Shown here: positions 34,086 to 44,098 of the stretch, in pieces
Layout of the letters: every line of letters begins with the position of its first letter
Numbering within the stretch: the stretch's first letter is position 1
Source of the DNA: Daucus carota subsp. sativus
Lineage: Eukaryota > Streptophyta > Magnoliopsida > Apiales > Apiaceae
DNA length: 64,000 bases
Direction: 5' to 3'
Assembly (NCBI RefSeq): GCF_001625215.2
Contig: NC_030381.2
Coordinates: 40,050,689-40,114,688, forward strand
Notes under the pieces: model-generated
Told to the model about the DNA's origin: nothing
Databases searched by the model: none
The model's input: the letters and a program-made list of their open reading frames with translations, nothing else
Program-made: the position numbers and the translations under genes

Positions 34086-37000
34086 ATGAGAACTTGTCCA
34101 AGTTCATGGTTGGATTTGCCGCCCTTACTATACGGAACGATCAGGAGAGGTGCAAATCTGTTGCATTTACCAACGTCCTCCTCAACCATTAGACCAAAAT
34201 CATCAACAAGTTTCAGTAAACTCATCCACCACAAACCCACCATTTTAAACAGCAGCAGCAGCACTAATGTACACTTACCATCTCATTTCTTTACGGGTTT
34301 TTTCAACTGCTTAATACGCATTTTAAGGTGTATATAGAATATAATTTCACATTTTTTTTTTTTGCTGATCTCTCGTATCTGATGTAAATAATTGAGGGGA
34401 ACGGAGGGAGTAGTATCTGCTACTAATGATTTAGTTTCAACACAGGAAGTGGAGGTGAAGGTGGAGGTGGACACAGAAACCCGAAAACATAATTTGCTGA
34501 AAGCAATTCAAGATACGCAGAGGGGAATTTCCGCAACTCCCCTCCAGCGTTCTTGTATCGAGGAGGCTCTCGTTAGCCTAGAAGCTCTTGATGCTGCTTT
34601 ACCGTTGGACCTTGATTTGTTGAATGGCAATTGGCGGTTGCAGTATACTTCTGCTCCTGATGTTCTTATCCTTTTCGAATCCGCTAACAGACTTCCCTTT
34701 TTCCAGGAATCTCCCTCTATCTGTCTTTCATCTTTCTCCCCCTTTTACCACCTCTTCATCCATTAAAACGCTTATTAAATGAGTAATTAAACATTCTTTT
34801 TGGTGTTTACTCTTCAACCAGGTTGGCCAAATTTATCAAAGCTTTGAATGCCAAGCTGAATCCAAGGGAGGCTACGTATGCAATGTCGTTCGCTGGAGTA
34901 TCCCCAAACTCTTAGAGGTAATTTATTATATCATCTTACCAATATGGAGTACGTATTGCGATTAAATGCTGGTTGGCTGGCTTAAGTGATAGCATTGATT
35001 AGTTACACTCTGCTAAGTAGTTTTGCAATTGGGTAAAAAAGAGACCCTACTTTCCCGATGCAGCCTAGATGTTTTTCCGTTGTATTCCTTACACAGAGAA
35101 CATTACAATTGCTTTTTCTTCTGTTTCCACCTGTTTTTTCTTGTGTGTCCATGCTATTTCGGTTTTATGATATAAAACATATGTATACCTTGATCACTTC
35201 TAGTTCCTAAATCTAAATAACTCAAGGTGCACTACAAAATTTACTCTTGTTAGTTAATCTCAAATCTCCTAACCCCAAAAGCTAGCTCCGCCACTCCCAC
35301 AACTGATAATGCTGGACAACCGTGCACAGGCCGGCTCCTCTCATTGTTTACGGATTTATCTATACAGAGCTGAGAACTGTACCTGGCTTTAACCCATCCA
35401 CGGCATAGTGATTGTCAGAATATGCGGTCAGCTGGATATTATAACTATTGTCTAGTGTCGTTGGGCATATAAGTGACATTTATCTCCCCCAAAAAGCCGT
35501 TCCTAGGTGGTTGACGTTCCTCACACTTACAAGCAAATTTCCACCCATCCCATGATCGATTTTGTGTAGTACCTTAAAACTTTGATTGCAACGAGATATT
35601 GCATTTCTCTTGATGCATTAGATTTATAAATAAGCATGCAATTTCTTTAATTACTACTTTAACGAGTGACTCCTATCGTCAATTACTTATAGGAAGAAGA
35701 AGGTGCCACTCTCCTTGTTTCTGCAAAATTCTCTGTAGTTTCTTCACGTAATATCTTTCTCCAGTTTGAAGAGGTTAGTAATTGCTATCCTAAAGCAATA
35801 ATATTATTGCTAAGACTATGTTTCACTGTTAAGCATGGATTATTTTGGTCTATGCCTTTTTCAAGTATAGTTGCTATGCCCAGATGTTAAGCTCCACAAT
35901 TAGCGACTTTTCACAATAATTGCTTATGACAATGATGTGCTCAAGTACTCAACACCCATATTTCTAATATGATATGATCAAAAGTTATTATACATCGATG
36001 TGCTCAGATTGCTTTCCAATCTCTCTAATTACTCTAAGTTTGAAATAACTTTTTAGTTCTTTTGGAATTTAAATGCTTGGGACGTGTTAGCAAATCAAAA
36101 CACTTTCCACAATTTACTATAACATCATCAATTTGCTAGGTCATGAAATTTTTAACAATGCCACAGCCCACAGCAGATTTTGTGAGGTTGCAGACAATGT
36201 TACTCTTGTATAATTTTCACTTGCTTTCGTAAACTGAGTTGATTATCCCCTTTTATCAGAAAGAAGTGTTATTGGCGACTGTCAGTAGTTGCATCTTCGA
36301 TGGTGATTTATCTACGTTCAATTATTGTGTATATATTTCTCTATTTTTGGAGTGTATCAAGGCTCGGTCATAATGGACAAGAGATGATTATCAAATCATA
36401 TGTTAATGGACTTCAGTATAATATAATGTTTAACAATTAACTACAGTGCTGCAATAGAAGTTTTCCTTTGTTAAAATATAGATCCTTGTCCAAAGTCAAG
36501 GATTTGTACATAGATCATGTTAGTACTTTAATGTTTAGCAGGCATCAAGTTTTTTGTCTTTGTAATTACATTAGAAGCCCATTTGACTAAGCTTATGACT
36601 TAACGTGTCTTTATCTGATAAGCTGGGAGTTTAAAATGTCTGTTTGGGTAATTTTGACTCATTAATGACTTATGAGTTACTGAGAATATAATAACAACAA
36701 AATTGATTTATGGTAACTTATGTGTTAAGGGTAATTTTTATCAAAAAAAAAGTTTAAAAAATTAATTCACTGAAAAAAGTACCTCAAAGTAACTTCTGAC
36801 TTTAAGTTGGTTTCTGGCTTTTTCTAACTTTAAAAAGTCTACTTCTGACTTATTACACAAACAAACATTTTTCAGATTTAAGCCGAAAATGGCTTAAAGT
36901 CTGGGCTTTAAGCCCAGACAAACATGATCTAGATTTGCAGGGTTTATTTAGGCATTCTTTAGTTTTCACCCCTAAGCTCTTAAATTTTTTGCATTGTACA

Positions 37001-37521
37001 CATGCTTTATTTAGTTATGTTTTTTGTATGAGCTTCTTATTTTAGTAAGAATATGATAAGGTTATGAAGAACTGAAGAGGTCAAGAAGCTGCTAAATGAT
37101 GTTTATATATTTACTTTAATCAAACACTCGGTAACCTTCTGTTTATCTGACAGATAACTATTAAGGACATATACATTAGTGAAGAGGTGCAAGCTTTAAT
37201 AGCTCCAGCGATTCTTCCACGGACGTTTTTTAGTTTGCAGGTCATTTTTTCTCTGTCTTCTCAAATTATAATTTCTTTTTATTGTGTTCTATTAAATAAT
37301 TTTGGTTCCTTATAAATTCATGGCTTCTCAATTCAGTTTATGCCCGCCATGTTAGAGATTCAAGTCAATTTATAATTAAGGTTTTTGCTAAGTGACTTAT
37401 AATGATTTCTCAAAAGAGTTGTACAAATTTTCTGCAGATCTTGCAGTTCATCCGCACATTTGAAGCACAATATCCGGTGGAAAATCCAGGGAGGTATATG
37501 ATACGACTTCAAATAATTATG

Positions 37522-37557
<36 letters not shown>

Positions 37558-37712
37558 ATTATCTTCTCTGGAACATAATCATAAATCCTGGTAACAGGCA
37601 ATCTGTCGGAGGACTGTACTATCTCTCATATCTGGATAACAATATTCTGTTGGGTCGTGCTGTTGGAGGTGGAGGGGTATTTGTATTTACTAGAGCGCCT
37701 ACTCTTGTGTGA
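34086..37712 (+). CDS. PAP10: Plastid lipid-associated protein, fibrillin family (PAP10-like), with a non-GT donor
   Basis: Fibrillins coat plastoglobules and bind plastid lipids or quinones. Seven predicted exons: 34086-34268, 34446-34706, 34822-34917, 35693-35773, 37154-37240, 37438-37493 and 37598-37712, giving 292 residues. Residues 1-60 are Ser/Thr-rich and basic, a chloroplast transit peptide. The PAP domain follows from about 70, with LNGNWRLQYTSAPD (lipocalin-like strand), QIYQSFECQAES, GRAVGGGGVFVFTRA near the end. Exon 2 must end in CAG at 34706 to join the next exon in frame, but the intron there begins GAATCT, not GT; all other introns are GT-AG. Read-through would stop at 34766 and lose over half the domain. 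A GA-AG intron, a base missing from an original GTAATC donor, or a sequence error are possible. The first ATG is used; a GTG further upstream is unlikely. Similarity to Arabidopsis PAP10 is from memory and supported by gene order. Confidence 0.82.
34380..34413. repeat. Stowaway terminus remnant near the intron 1 acceptor
   Basis: GGGGAACGGAGGGAG followed by TA at about 34396-34412 looks like the right terminus of a Stowaway MITE. No matching left terminus was found upstream. It lies about 35 bases before the predicted acceptor CAG at 34445, next to a good branch-point match CTACTAAT, so this remnant may supply part of the acceptor context. Confidence 0.4.
37521..37557. repeat. Compound (TA)n(TG)n microsatellite
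   Basis: About seven TA units followed by about twelve TG units lie in the 104-bp intron between exons 6 and 7 of the fibrillin gene. This is likely to vary in length between individuals. Confidence 0.9.
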
Positions 37713-39258
37713 CTTACGTGTTTGTTAAATATTTTATTTTTATGTACCCTGGATGGACATAGTCATTTGAGACGTTAAAATTATATTCGTGCAATTAATT
37801 TGTTATTGATTCCTAAATTGCCTTGCGGGTCAGTTTTTTGTTTTGCGTTGCACAAACACCTGTAGATGCTATGTATTTAAATCTAGGTAATATAAGTATT
37901 TTTTACCCTTCCTCCCACCCAGTGCTAATAGTTTCTTAATGTATCAGAAGAGATTTGGGGCTCACACAGATGCTAGCGACAAGCTTAGGTCTAATATCTA
38001 ACTAGTTATATAGTACTAAATTGAGTTATATGATGCAATTTTAAAACTTGATAATTGGAAACTTAGGCTTGAGTAAAAAGTGAAACTTTGGGAGTGGATT
38101 GTTAGGTTGTAGACTTGTAGCTAGCAGAAAAGTCTAAGCAGATCAATGGACCCCGTATTTGGACCAGGTAAGGAGAAATAATGATCAAGTTGCCAAAGCT
38201 AAGTAGCAAAATTTTTTAGATTGCAGCAGAAGGAGAAATCTTTTGGAGTAGCAGGCAGTAGCATGTGTGAGTACAACTTTATGTTATTGATTTGGAACTA
38301 TCTGAGTTTGCCATTGCCAGTGATCTTGAGCGAGCTTGAATTAATAACATCTTCAGCTTCTCAGAGCAGCTTGGTCGCTGATTACGGGAAACTGAGAGTT
38401 GAAAAGTTCGCAATAAGCTGATTTATATAGGAGACGGTCAATTTTCCACGAGCTAGTCAAAATGTGGCGTTGCCATGGTCTCTTAAGGCTTGAACACATT
38501 GGGAAAAGCTCGTCGGCCAATTTTTGTTGGCATCTTCTGACTTTGTTTAACTTGCATTTATTAATTTAAACTGATCTATTGTATGTACATTTATGGCACT
38601 CTTCCTTCTAACCAGTTCTGTACTTCTGTACTGTATACTGATGTGCTGTATAATATAGTATTCTACTGCTATAAGTCTTTAACATTGTTTTCAGTAATTA
38701 GTTGAAGGAGCCAGATTGTATTGGGCTTGTATAAGGTTGACATAAAAAGAACTTTGATCATATAAACCCCGAAAGTGCCCAAGTCAATAATTATCTGTCA
38801 TGGTGGTAGACTGGGGGTATTATAATTTTGTTATGGTGAAGCAAGGCCGCATGAAGTAATCTAGGATCAGGTATCATCCTTATGATATAGAGAGCCAGGG
38901 AGGTGCTGTATGGTTTATTAGCCTGCTAGATTGCCTATGTGTTCTGCCTATTTCAGATATGAGGCCCCGTGGAAGACTTGGAATTGATGCAATTATATAG
39001 TGTGTGCTATACCTCTATAATTTCTCTATGTTGCTGAATGAAATTCAGTTTTCTGTGGTTTTGAATCTCTGACTCTCATGGCGGGGGCATAATCCAACAC
39101 AAACTCGACTCGAAAAAGTATGAATTGTAGTGTTATATTTTGGGTTAGGTTTGGGTGGGGTAATGTTTTACCCAAAAAACTCGGGTCGGGTTTGGGTTAA
39201 CCAAGAATACCCAAACTCGACCCGGTTTTTTAAAAATGTTATATATATTATGTAAAAT
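37713..39258. other. Spacer downstream of the fibrillin gene
   Basis: Probable 3' untranslated region and spacer. An open frame at 38221-38421 has no recognisable domain or exon partners and I do not call it a gene. A short stretch at 39100-39240 repeats 'cccaaactcgacccg' and 'cgggtttgggtt' words, a low-complexity patch also seen at 40260-40390 on the other side of the two MITEs. Confidence 0.4.
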
Positions 39259-39560
39259 GGGTCGCGCTCAAGAGAGAACCACTCCTTAAAATAGAACCAT
39301 AGAACCACTACGGTTCTGCTGCAGAACTCTAAATTTTAAATAGATTTTTAGGATCTAAATCTAAATACATGTTTTTTTCATGTTTTTTCATCGTTGTGTG
39401 TGTTCAAAAATAATTTAAAAATATAATCCATAGATATTGACATTTTTTTTGTGAAGTTCTGCTGCAGAATCCCAACTAATACTTAAGTTCTGCTGCAGAA
39501 CCCTTGCCTAATAAGGTAAGGGTTCTTCTCTCTCTAATGGTTCTCTGTGGAACATGACCC
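39259..39560. mobile_element. MULE-like MITE, 302 bp, 10-bp target duplication
   Basis: Bounded by identical TATGTAAAAT at 39249-39258 and 39561-39570. Ends are imperfect inverted repeats: the left GGGTCGCGCTC then AGAGAGAACC, the right (other strand) GGGTCATGTTCC then AGAGAACCATTAGAGAG. The interior repeats 'ttctgctgcagaac' at least three times in both directions, so most of the element is palindromic. The duplication length fits the Mutator superfamily. Confidence 0.8.
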
Positions 39561-39612
39561 TATGTAAAATATATAAAATCACATTACGCGCTTACATACT
39601 GATATATTTATA

Positions 39613-40173
39613 GGGTTAATTATCAAGTTGGTAACTGAAGTGGGCTTAATGTATCAAGTTGGTCACTGAACTCAAAACGGTATCAAAATGGTCACTAAAG
39701 TCATCAAAAATATCAAACAAGTACCTTGAAATATTTGTTCAAGTAGTAAAAATATTATTTATAAAGTTTTACACATTATTTTTAAATATTACCACAAGTT
39801 CACAACCAACTAAAAACTTATTACTTCTAGTATTTAAAATAATATATTTATATTTTATCAAGTTTATTTATTATTTATATTTTATTATATAGTTATTTTT
39901 TTGTTTTAATTAAAAATAAATAATAAATAAACTTGATAAAATCTAAATATATCACCATAAATATTAGAAGTCATAACCTTTTACTTGGTTTTGGTAATAT
40001 TCAAAAATAATGTGTAAAACTTTATAAATAATATTTTTTCTACTTGAACTTAAATTTCAAGGTACCTATTTGATATTTATGGCTACTTCAGTGACCATCT
40101 TGATACCGTTTTGACTTCAGTGACCAATTTGATACATTAGGCCCACTTCAGTGACCAATTAGATAATTAACCC
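39613..40173. mobile_element. Foldback MULE-like MITE, 561 bp, nearly complete hairpin
   Basis: Bounded by identical TATATTTATA at 39603-39612 and 40174-40183. It starts GGGTTAATTATC and ends GATAATTAACCC. The two halves pair along almost their whole length: 'gaagtgggcttaatgtatcaa' type sequence on the left against 'ttgatacattaggcccacttc' on the right, with the turn near 39895-39905. Inside each arm the short phrase 'ttggtcactgaa' recurs three times as a minisatellite. RNA from such a hairpin could be processed to small RNAs. Confidence 0.85.
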
Positions 40174-40183
40174 TATATTTATA

Positions 40184-41205
40184 TATTATTCAAACATATT
40201 TATTCACACGTAGTTTCATTAAGTTATCATTTATAAATAGTAATTATTAATAAATTTTGGATCAAAATGATTCATTTCGGGTTGATCGGTTACAAAGTAT
40301 GTCGAGTTCGAGTTGAAATTTTTAACTTGTTTTGGATTCGGGTTAAACTAAAAATAAAACCGGGTAAGACAATCGGACCGAACCCGAACTATTACCATGG
40401 ACCGTAGTTGCTTGTTTTGCTATAGTCTTGGCATTGTTAATTGTTATTTTCTTATAAACTTTTTTTTGGTATTGTAAAATACTTGAACTTGAAACTAAAG
40501 AGTGACAGGAGTGCTATGATATTGTTCAGGTTAATAGAATTCAACACTTGTCTAAACAGTCAGTACACTGGGATCTTTACTAAGGGGTTAGGTTGATTTG
40601 AAAAAACTGTTGACAAGTGAAGAATGAGGATAAAAGTTTTTTTAGAAGTATGTTTGCATAGCACAACACTAAAGAACAGGGTAATTTAGACTCTTGTCAT
40701 TTGTTGTATACTTTGGTGTTTGATATAAATCCTTCCTAAAATGTAGTATGAATTGTCCTGAAGAAACAACTCCTTTATTTGCAGGCAGTAAGTGAATGGT
40801 ATTATTTCCTGGGTCTGGGTCTGGGTGGCATAAATTAGCCAGAGGGAGATAAGAAAGTTATATGGATATGAGGCCTTTGAGCAGCTGCTAGATATCCTAT
40901 CCCAACTGATGGGGAAACATTTCAAAATTTTGGTCATCAAAGAGCCATGTCAGCATTATCCAGATGATCAAGCAATGAGTGGCTATCTAAGCCAGGTAAC
41001 TCCAACATACACTCACATTTTCAGATCATAACTTATTCTTGTCAATACAGAAACAAACAAACAAATCACATATGAGATGAGATATTCATCAATCAAACAC
41101 CACTTAAATTAAGAGAATTGATAATTGGATTTTCTCTTCTTTTTTACTATTTACTTCCACTCATTCTAACAAGGCTTTATTATAGTTTCATTCTAATTCT
41201 GAGAA
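40184..41205. other. Spacer and promoter region before CURT1B
   Basis: Contains the second 'gggttcgg / cccgaacc' low-complexity patch (40260-40390) and then non-repetitive sequence. An open frame on the minus strand at 40686-40940 shows no known domain. The last part should contain the CURT1B promoter. Confidence 0.4.
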
Positions 41206-41213
41206 TATATAAA
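41206..41213 (+). promoter_or_regulatory. Probable TATA box of the CURT1B gene
   Basis: TATATAAA lies 40-47 bases before the ATG at 41253. If used, the leader would be only about 10-20 bases long; a start further upstream is possible. The sequence match is good but the short leader makes it uncertain. Confidence 0.35.
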
Positions 41214-41252
41214 CATATATTGTTACTGATATTTAACACTAGAAGCAATATA

Positions 41253-42296
41253 ATGGCCTCAACTACCACTCCGCTATCTCTTTCCTCCAGCCTCACCGAC
41301 GGCAAAGCACATCTTCGACAGTCTGCTGCCGCCTCCTCACAATGTCTATCACTTCCGAAGCTTCCTCTGCAGCCTCAGGCTCAATCCCCCAATCGCGCTT
41401 GGAAGGCCACTATGTTCTGTAAGTAGGAATTTCTATCAACTATGATAGTTAACTTGAAATATGTGACCCGAGATATGATACAATTTGCTTTTCAGGTCGT
41501 AAGATTGCCCGTGATGTTGCTGCCATGGCTACAGGAGAAATTGCTACAAAAGAGGTGACCACCGAGGAGACGCCAATTGTGGAAGCAGAAACTGAACTTC
41601 CCGAGGTTTTTGAGTCTGTTCAAGAATTTGTAAGGCTACATCACATCAGAAGTATTATCTTTATTGATGTTATGTATCAAATACTCAAATTGCATATTCA
41701 TTTGCATACTTGTTTTCATACAGTGGAACAAACTTGACGACAAGTATGCAGTGACTTCTCTTGGAGTAGCTACCGTCATTGCTCTAGTAGGCTCCAGTGG
41801 ATTGGTCTCGGTGAGCACACACCTATATTTAACTTCCCTTTTCTCTTATCTTATTTTGTTTACCTATGGTTACTGATTGTTAACTACTTGTATTAGTGCA
41901 ACATCTTGAACATCATTTACAATTTTCTGAAAGAATTGCTTTTCTTGAATAAATAGGCAATTGACAGGCTTCCACTAGTTCCTGGTGTTCTTGAGCTCGT
42001 TGGGATCGGTTACACTGGTGTAAGTTGTGTTGTTTTTTTTTCCAAACCCAATTTGCGTTTTGCATTATTGTAGATGCATATAAAATTTGTCTTGGTTGTT
42101 TTTTTTTTCAGTGGTTCGCTTATAAGAATCTGATATTCAAGCCAGAAAGGTAGCACAGCACTCTATAGTCTTTTTCAACTTCTTTAAAGACTTAAATAAT
42201 AATCAAATTTTGCATTACTAATTTAAAATTGGCTGTTTGCTTTCCAGAGAAGCACTGATACAAAAGATTAAAGGCCTATATAGCGATGTTATCTGA
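41253..42296 (+). CDS. CURT1B: Thylakoid membrane curvature protein, CURT1 family (CURT1B-like)
   Basis: CURT1 proteins oligomerise and bend thylakoid membranes at grana margins. Six exons: 41253-41418, 41496-41629, 41724-41810, 41957-42019, 42112-42149 and 42248-42296, giving 178 residues, normal for the family. Residues 1-55 are Ser/Ala-rich with few acids, a chloroplast transit peptide, followed by an acidic stretch (EVTTEETPIVEAETELPEV). The conserved CAAD region has an amphipathic start (WNKLDDKYAV), a first membrane span (SLGVATVIALVGSSGLVS), the linker AIDRLPLVPGVLELVGIGYT, a second span ending WFAYKNLIF, and a short amphipathic C-terminal helix ending YSDVI. All splice sites are GT-AG. 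A photosynthetic gene of this kind should be light-responsive, but I did not identify specific motifs. Assignment to the B branch rests on the AIDRLPLVPGVLELVGIGYTGWF block, recalled from Arabidopsis. Confidence 0.95.
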
Positions 42297-44098
42297 AGCT
42301 GGAAAAAAATAGAATGCTGATACCTTACTACAAATGCTTGCCTGTGGAACAGAAAATGCAGCAGTGCGCAAGGAACTTGGATTTTCCTATTTCATTCGCT
42401 TAGTTTTGAGAGTCTCTAATCATAATAAGGCCATGTACCAAACTGCCAAGTAGATAAAGATGTTACTATATTCGCTCATTTCCCAAGCATCAGCATCTTG
42501 AGTGTAATACTCACGGTTTTTTTTGTCATTTGATGTTGCTCTTGCTTGGAGTGAATACTTAATCTGCATGGTGCTCTAATGCCTCTATGTATATGCCAGT
42601 ACATAACATTGATCTTCTTATGTCTTCATGCTGTTGGTTACAGAGATATTTGATGCAAGAATTCAGAAATTAGTTATTTAAATATGGGTGTGTGTAATAC
42701 CAAGTGTAAGGTACAAGTACAAACAACAATTTTATTCAGGCAATGCGACCTCTGACCATTTGTTCTTTGCTGGTTTGATCATTGCTGCAAATAAATAAAT
42801 ATGTCTGCACTGAAAGTATACTAGGAAAGGAAAACTAGAAAGGTCTGCAGCTCAACAAATGAATAAAAAGGTTTATAATAGTGATGCTATGCACAGTCCT
42901 AGTCCCTGCTAGTTCTTGAAGTTTGTTTAATGGGTATATAGAATCGATATCTTGTTTTAAAAATCTTACAAGACATCCATTTGCAGTGCTTTATTGAACT
43001 TTCAAACCAGAGTGTTGAGTTGAGATTTTCTCTATTCTTTTCATTCTAGGTAGAAATATAGGGCGGATCTCGTCATAGATATAGTTTACATCTTTTAAAA
43101 ATATACTTTTAAAGTCATGGTTAAACTCTGATTTTATTATCCTTGAAACATCGACTTGTGGGCAGGGCGGATCTAGTAAGAGTTTCAAGGGGGCACGTGT
43201 CCCCCCTAAAATTTTATTTTTCTAAAAATTTGCTTGGTGCCCTCCTAAAATTCGAATCCCAGATCCGCCCCTGCTTGTGGGTATCCCCTAGGCTAAGGAA
43301 CGGTTCTACTCAGACCAAATAGATGTTCAGTTTTGTATTTAGCTGAGATTATTATGGACTATAAAAGGTTTATTATTTGTTGCTTAAACAGATGTTTAAT
43401 TTAGGCGAATCTCAGAAGGAAGCATGAAAAGCTGGAAATTATTGAGACAGACTTGGATGGCAAATTCTAGTAGATTACACAAGTATTGAATACTAGCAGC
43501 AGCAGCAGTCGTAGTAAAATGAAGCATGTTTGGATACCCAACTTCTCAAATCTTGAAAGGACAGCTGTTAGTTGCGGAGCAAGCATGATCAAGTTGGTAA
43601 CAGAAGGAACCAAGAATTAATCAGGTTTTAATCAACCAGATGTGTAGAATAAACACAATTAAGTACTAGTAATATATTTTATAAACGGAATCGAGAGGAG
43701 ATTTTCAATTTCAAAGTTCCATGAAGGCACAGACCCCCTGCATGATGTAGCTGATTCACCAGACCAATTGTCTTCCCTTCCTCAACTTCTATGCTCTTAT
43801 CACTAGAATATTAGTACTACCAATAGAAGTATACGAGAATGGTGGATTTAAGTTGCAGATGCACGCAGGGGCGGGAGTATATTTGTAAACCATGTTATTT
43901 CATCAACCTAATACTTGTACTACTTGCATCAACTAAATTATTAATCACTTCCTTGTGTGTTTCGCTATTCCAAACATCTCTCAACATACCAAGCTTGAAT
44001 TCCTTCTTGCTTATCTCTGCGACGTTACTCTATGTGTTCCCAGATTCATTTCAATTTCTGCTAAATACACGAGTACTAGTTAATACTATAACACCTCA
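42297..44098. other. Spacer between CURT1B and the receptor-like gene
   Basis: Contains the CURT1B 3' region, a short hAT-type MITE (43163-43273), an (AGC)n run near 43496-43508 and AT-rich sequence. No other gene seen. The promoter of the receptor-like gene should lie in the last few hundred bases. Confidence 0.4.
43163..43273. mobile_element. hAT-type MITE, 111 bp, 8-bp target duplication
   Basis: Flanked by identical CTTGTGGG at 43155-43162 and 43274-43281. Ends are CAGGGCGGATCTAG on the left and, on the other strand, CAGGGGCGGATCTGG on the right. The 8-bp duplication and CAGGGGCGGATC termini fit plant hAT elements. The interior has a C-run and 'ccctaaaatttta' repeated near both ends. Confidence 0.85.

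Noticed and set aside
35276-35298. GCTAGCTCCGCCACT, similar to one terminus of a plant hAT family
   Set aside because: Only one end is visible and no partner terminus or duplication was found.
36570-36925. Possible hAT-like MITE in a fibrillin intron ('cttctgactt', 'acacaaacaaac', 'ggctttaagccc' words)
   Set aside because: Composition resembles the 5475-5795 element, but I could not define matching ends or a target duplication.
38221-38421. 66-codon plus-strand open frame after the fibrillin gene
   Set aside because: No family resemblance and no evidence of an added exon; likely 3' flank.
40686-40940. 84-codon minus-strand open frame upstream of CURT1B
   Set aside because: No domain, no splice partners and codon use not convincing.
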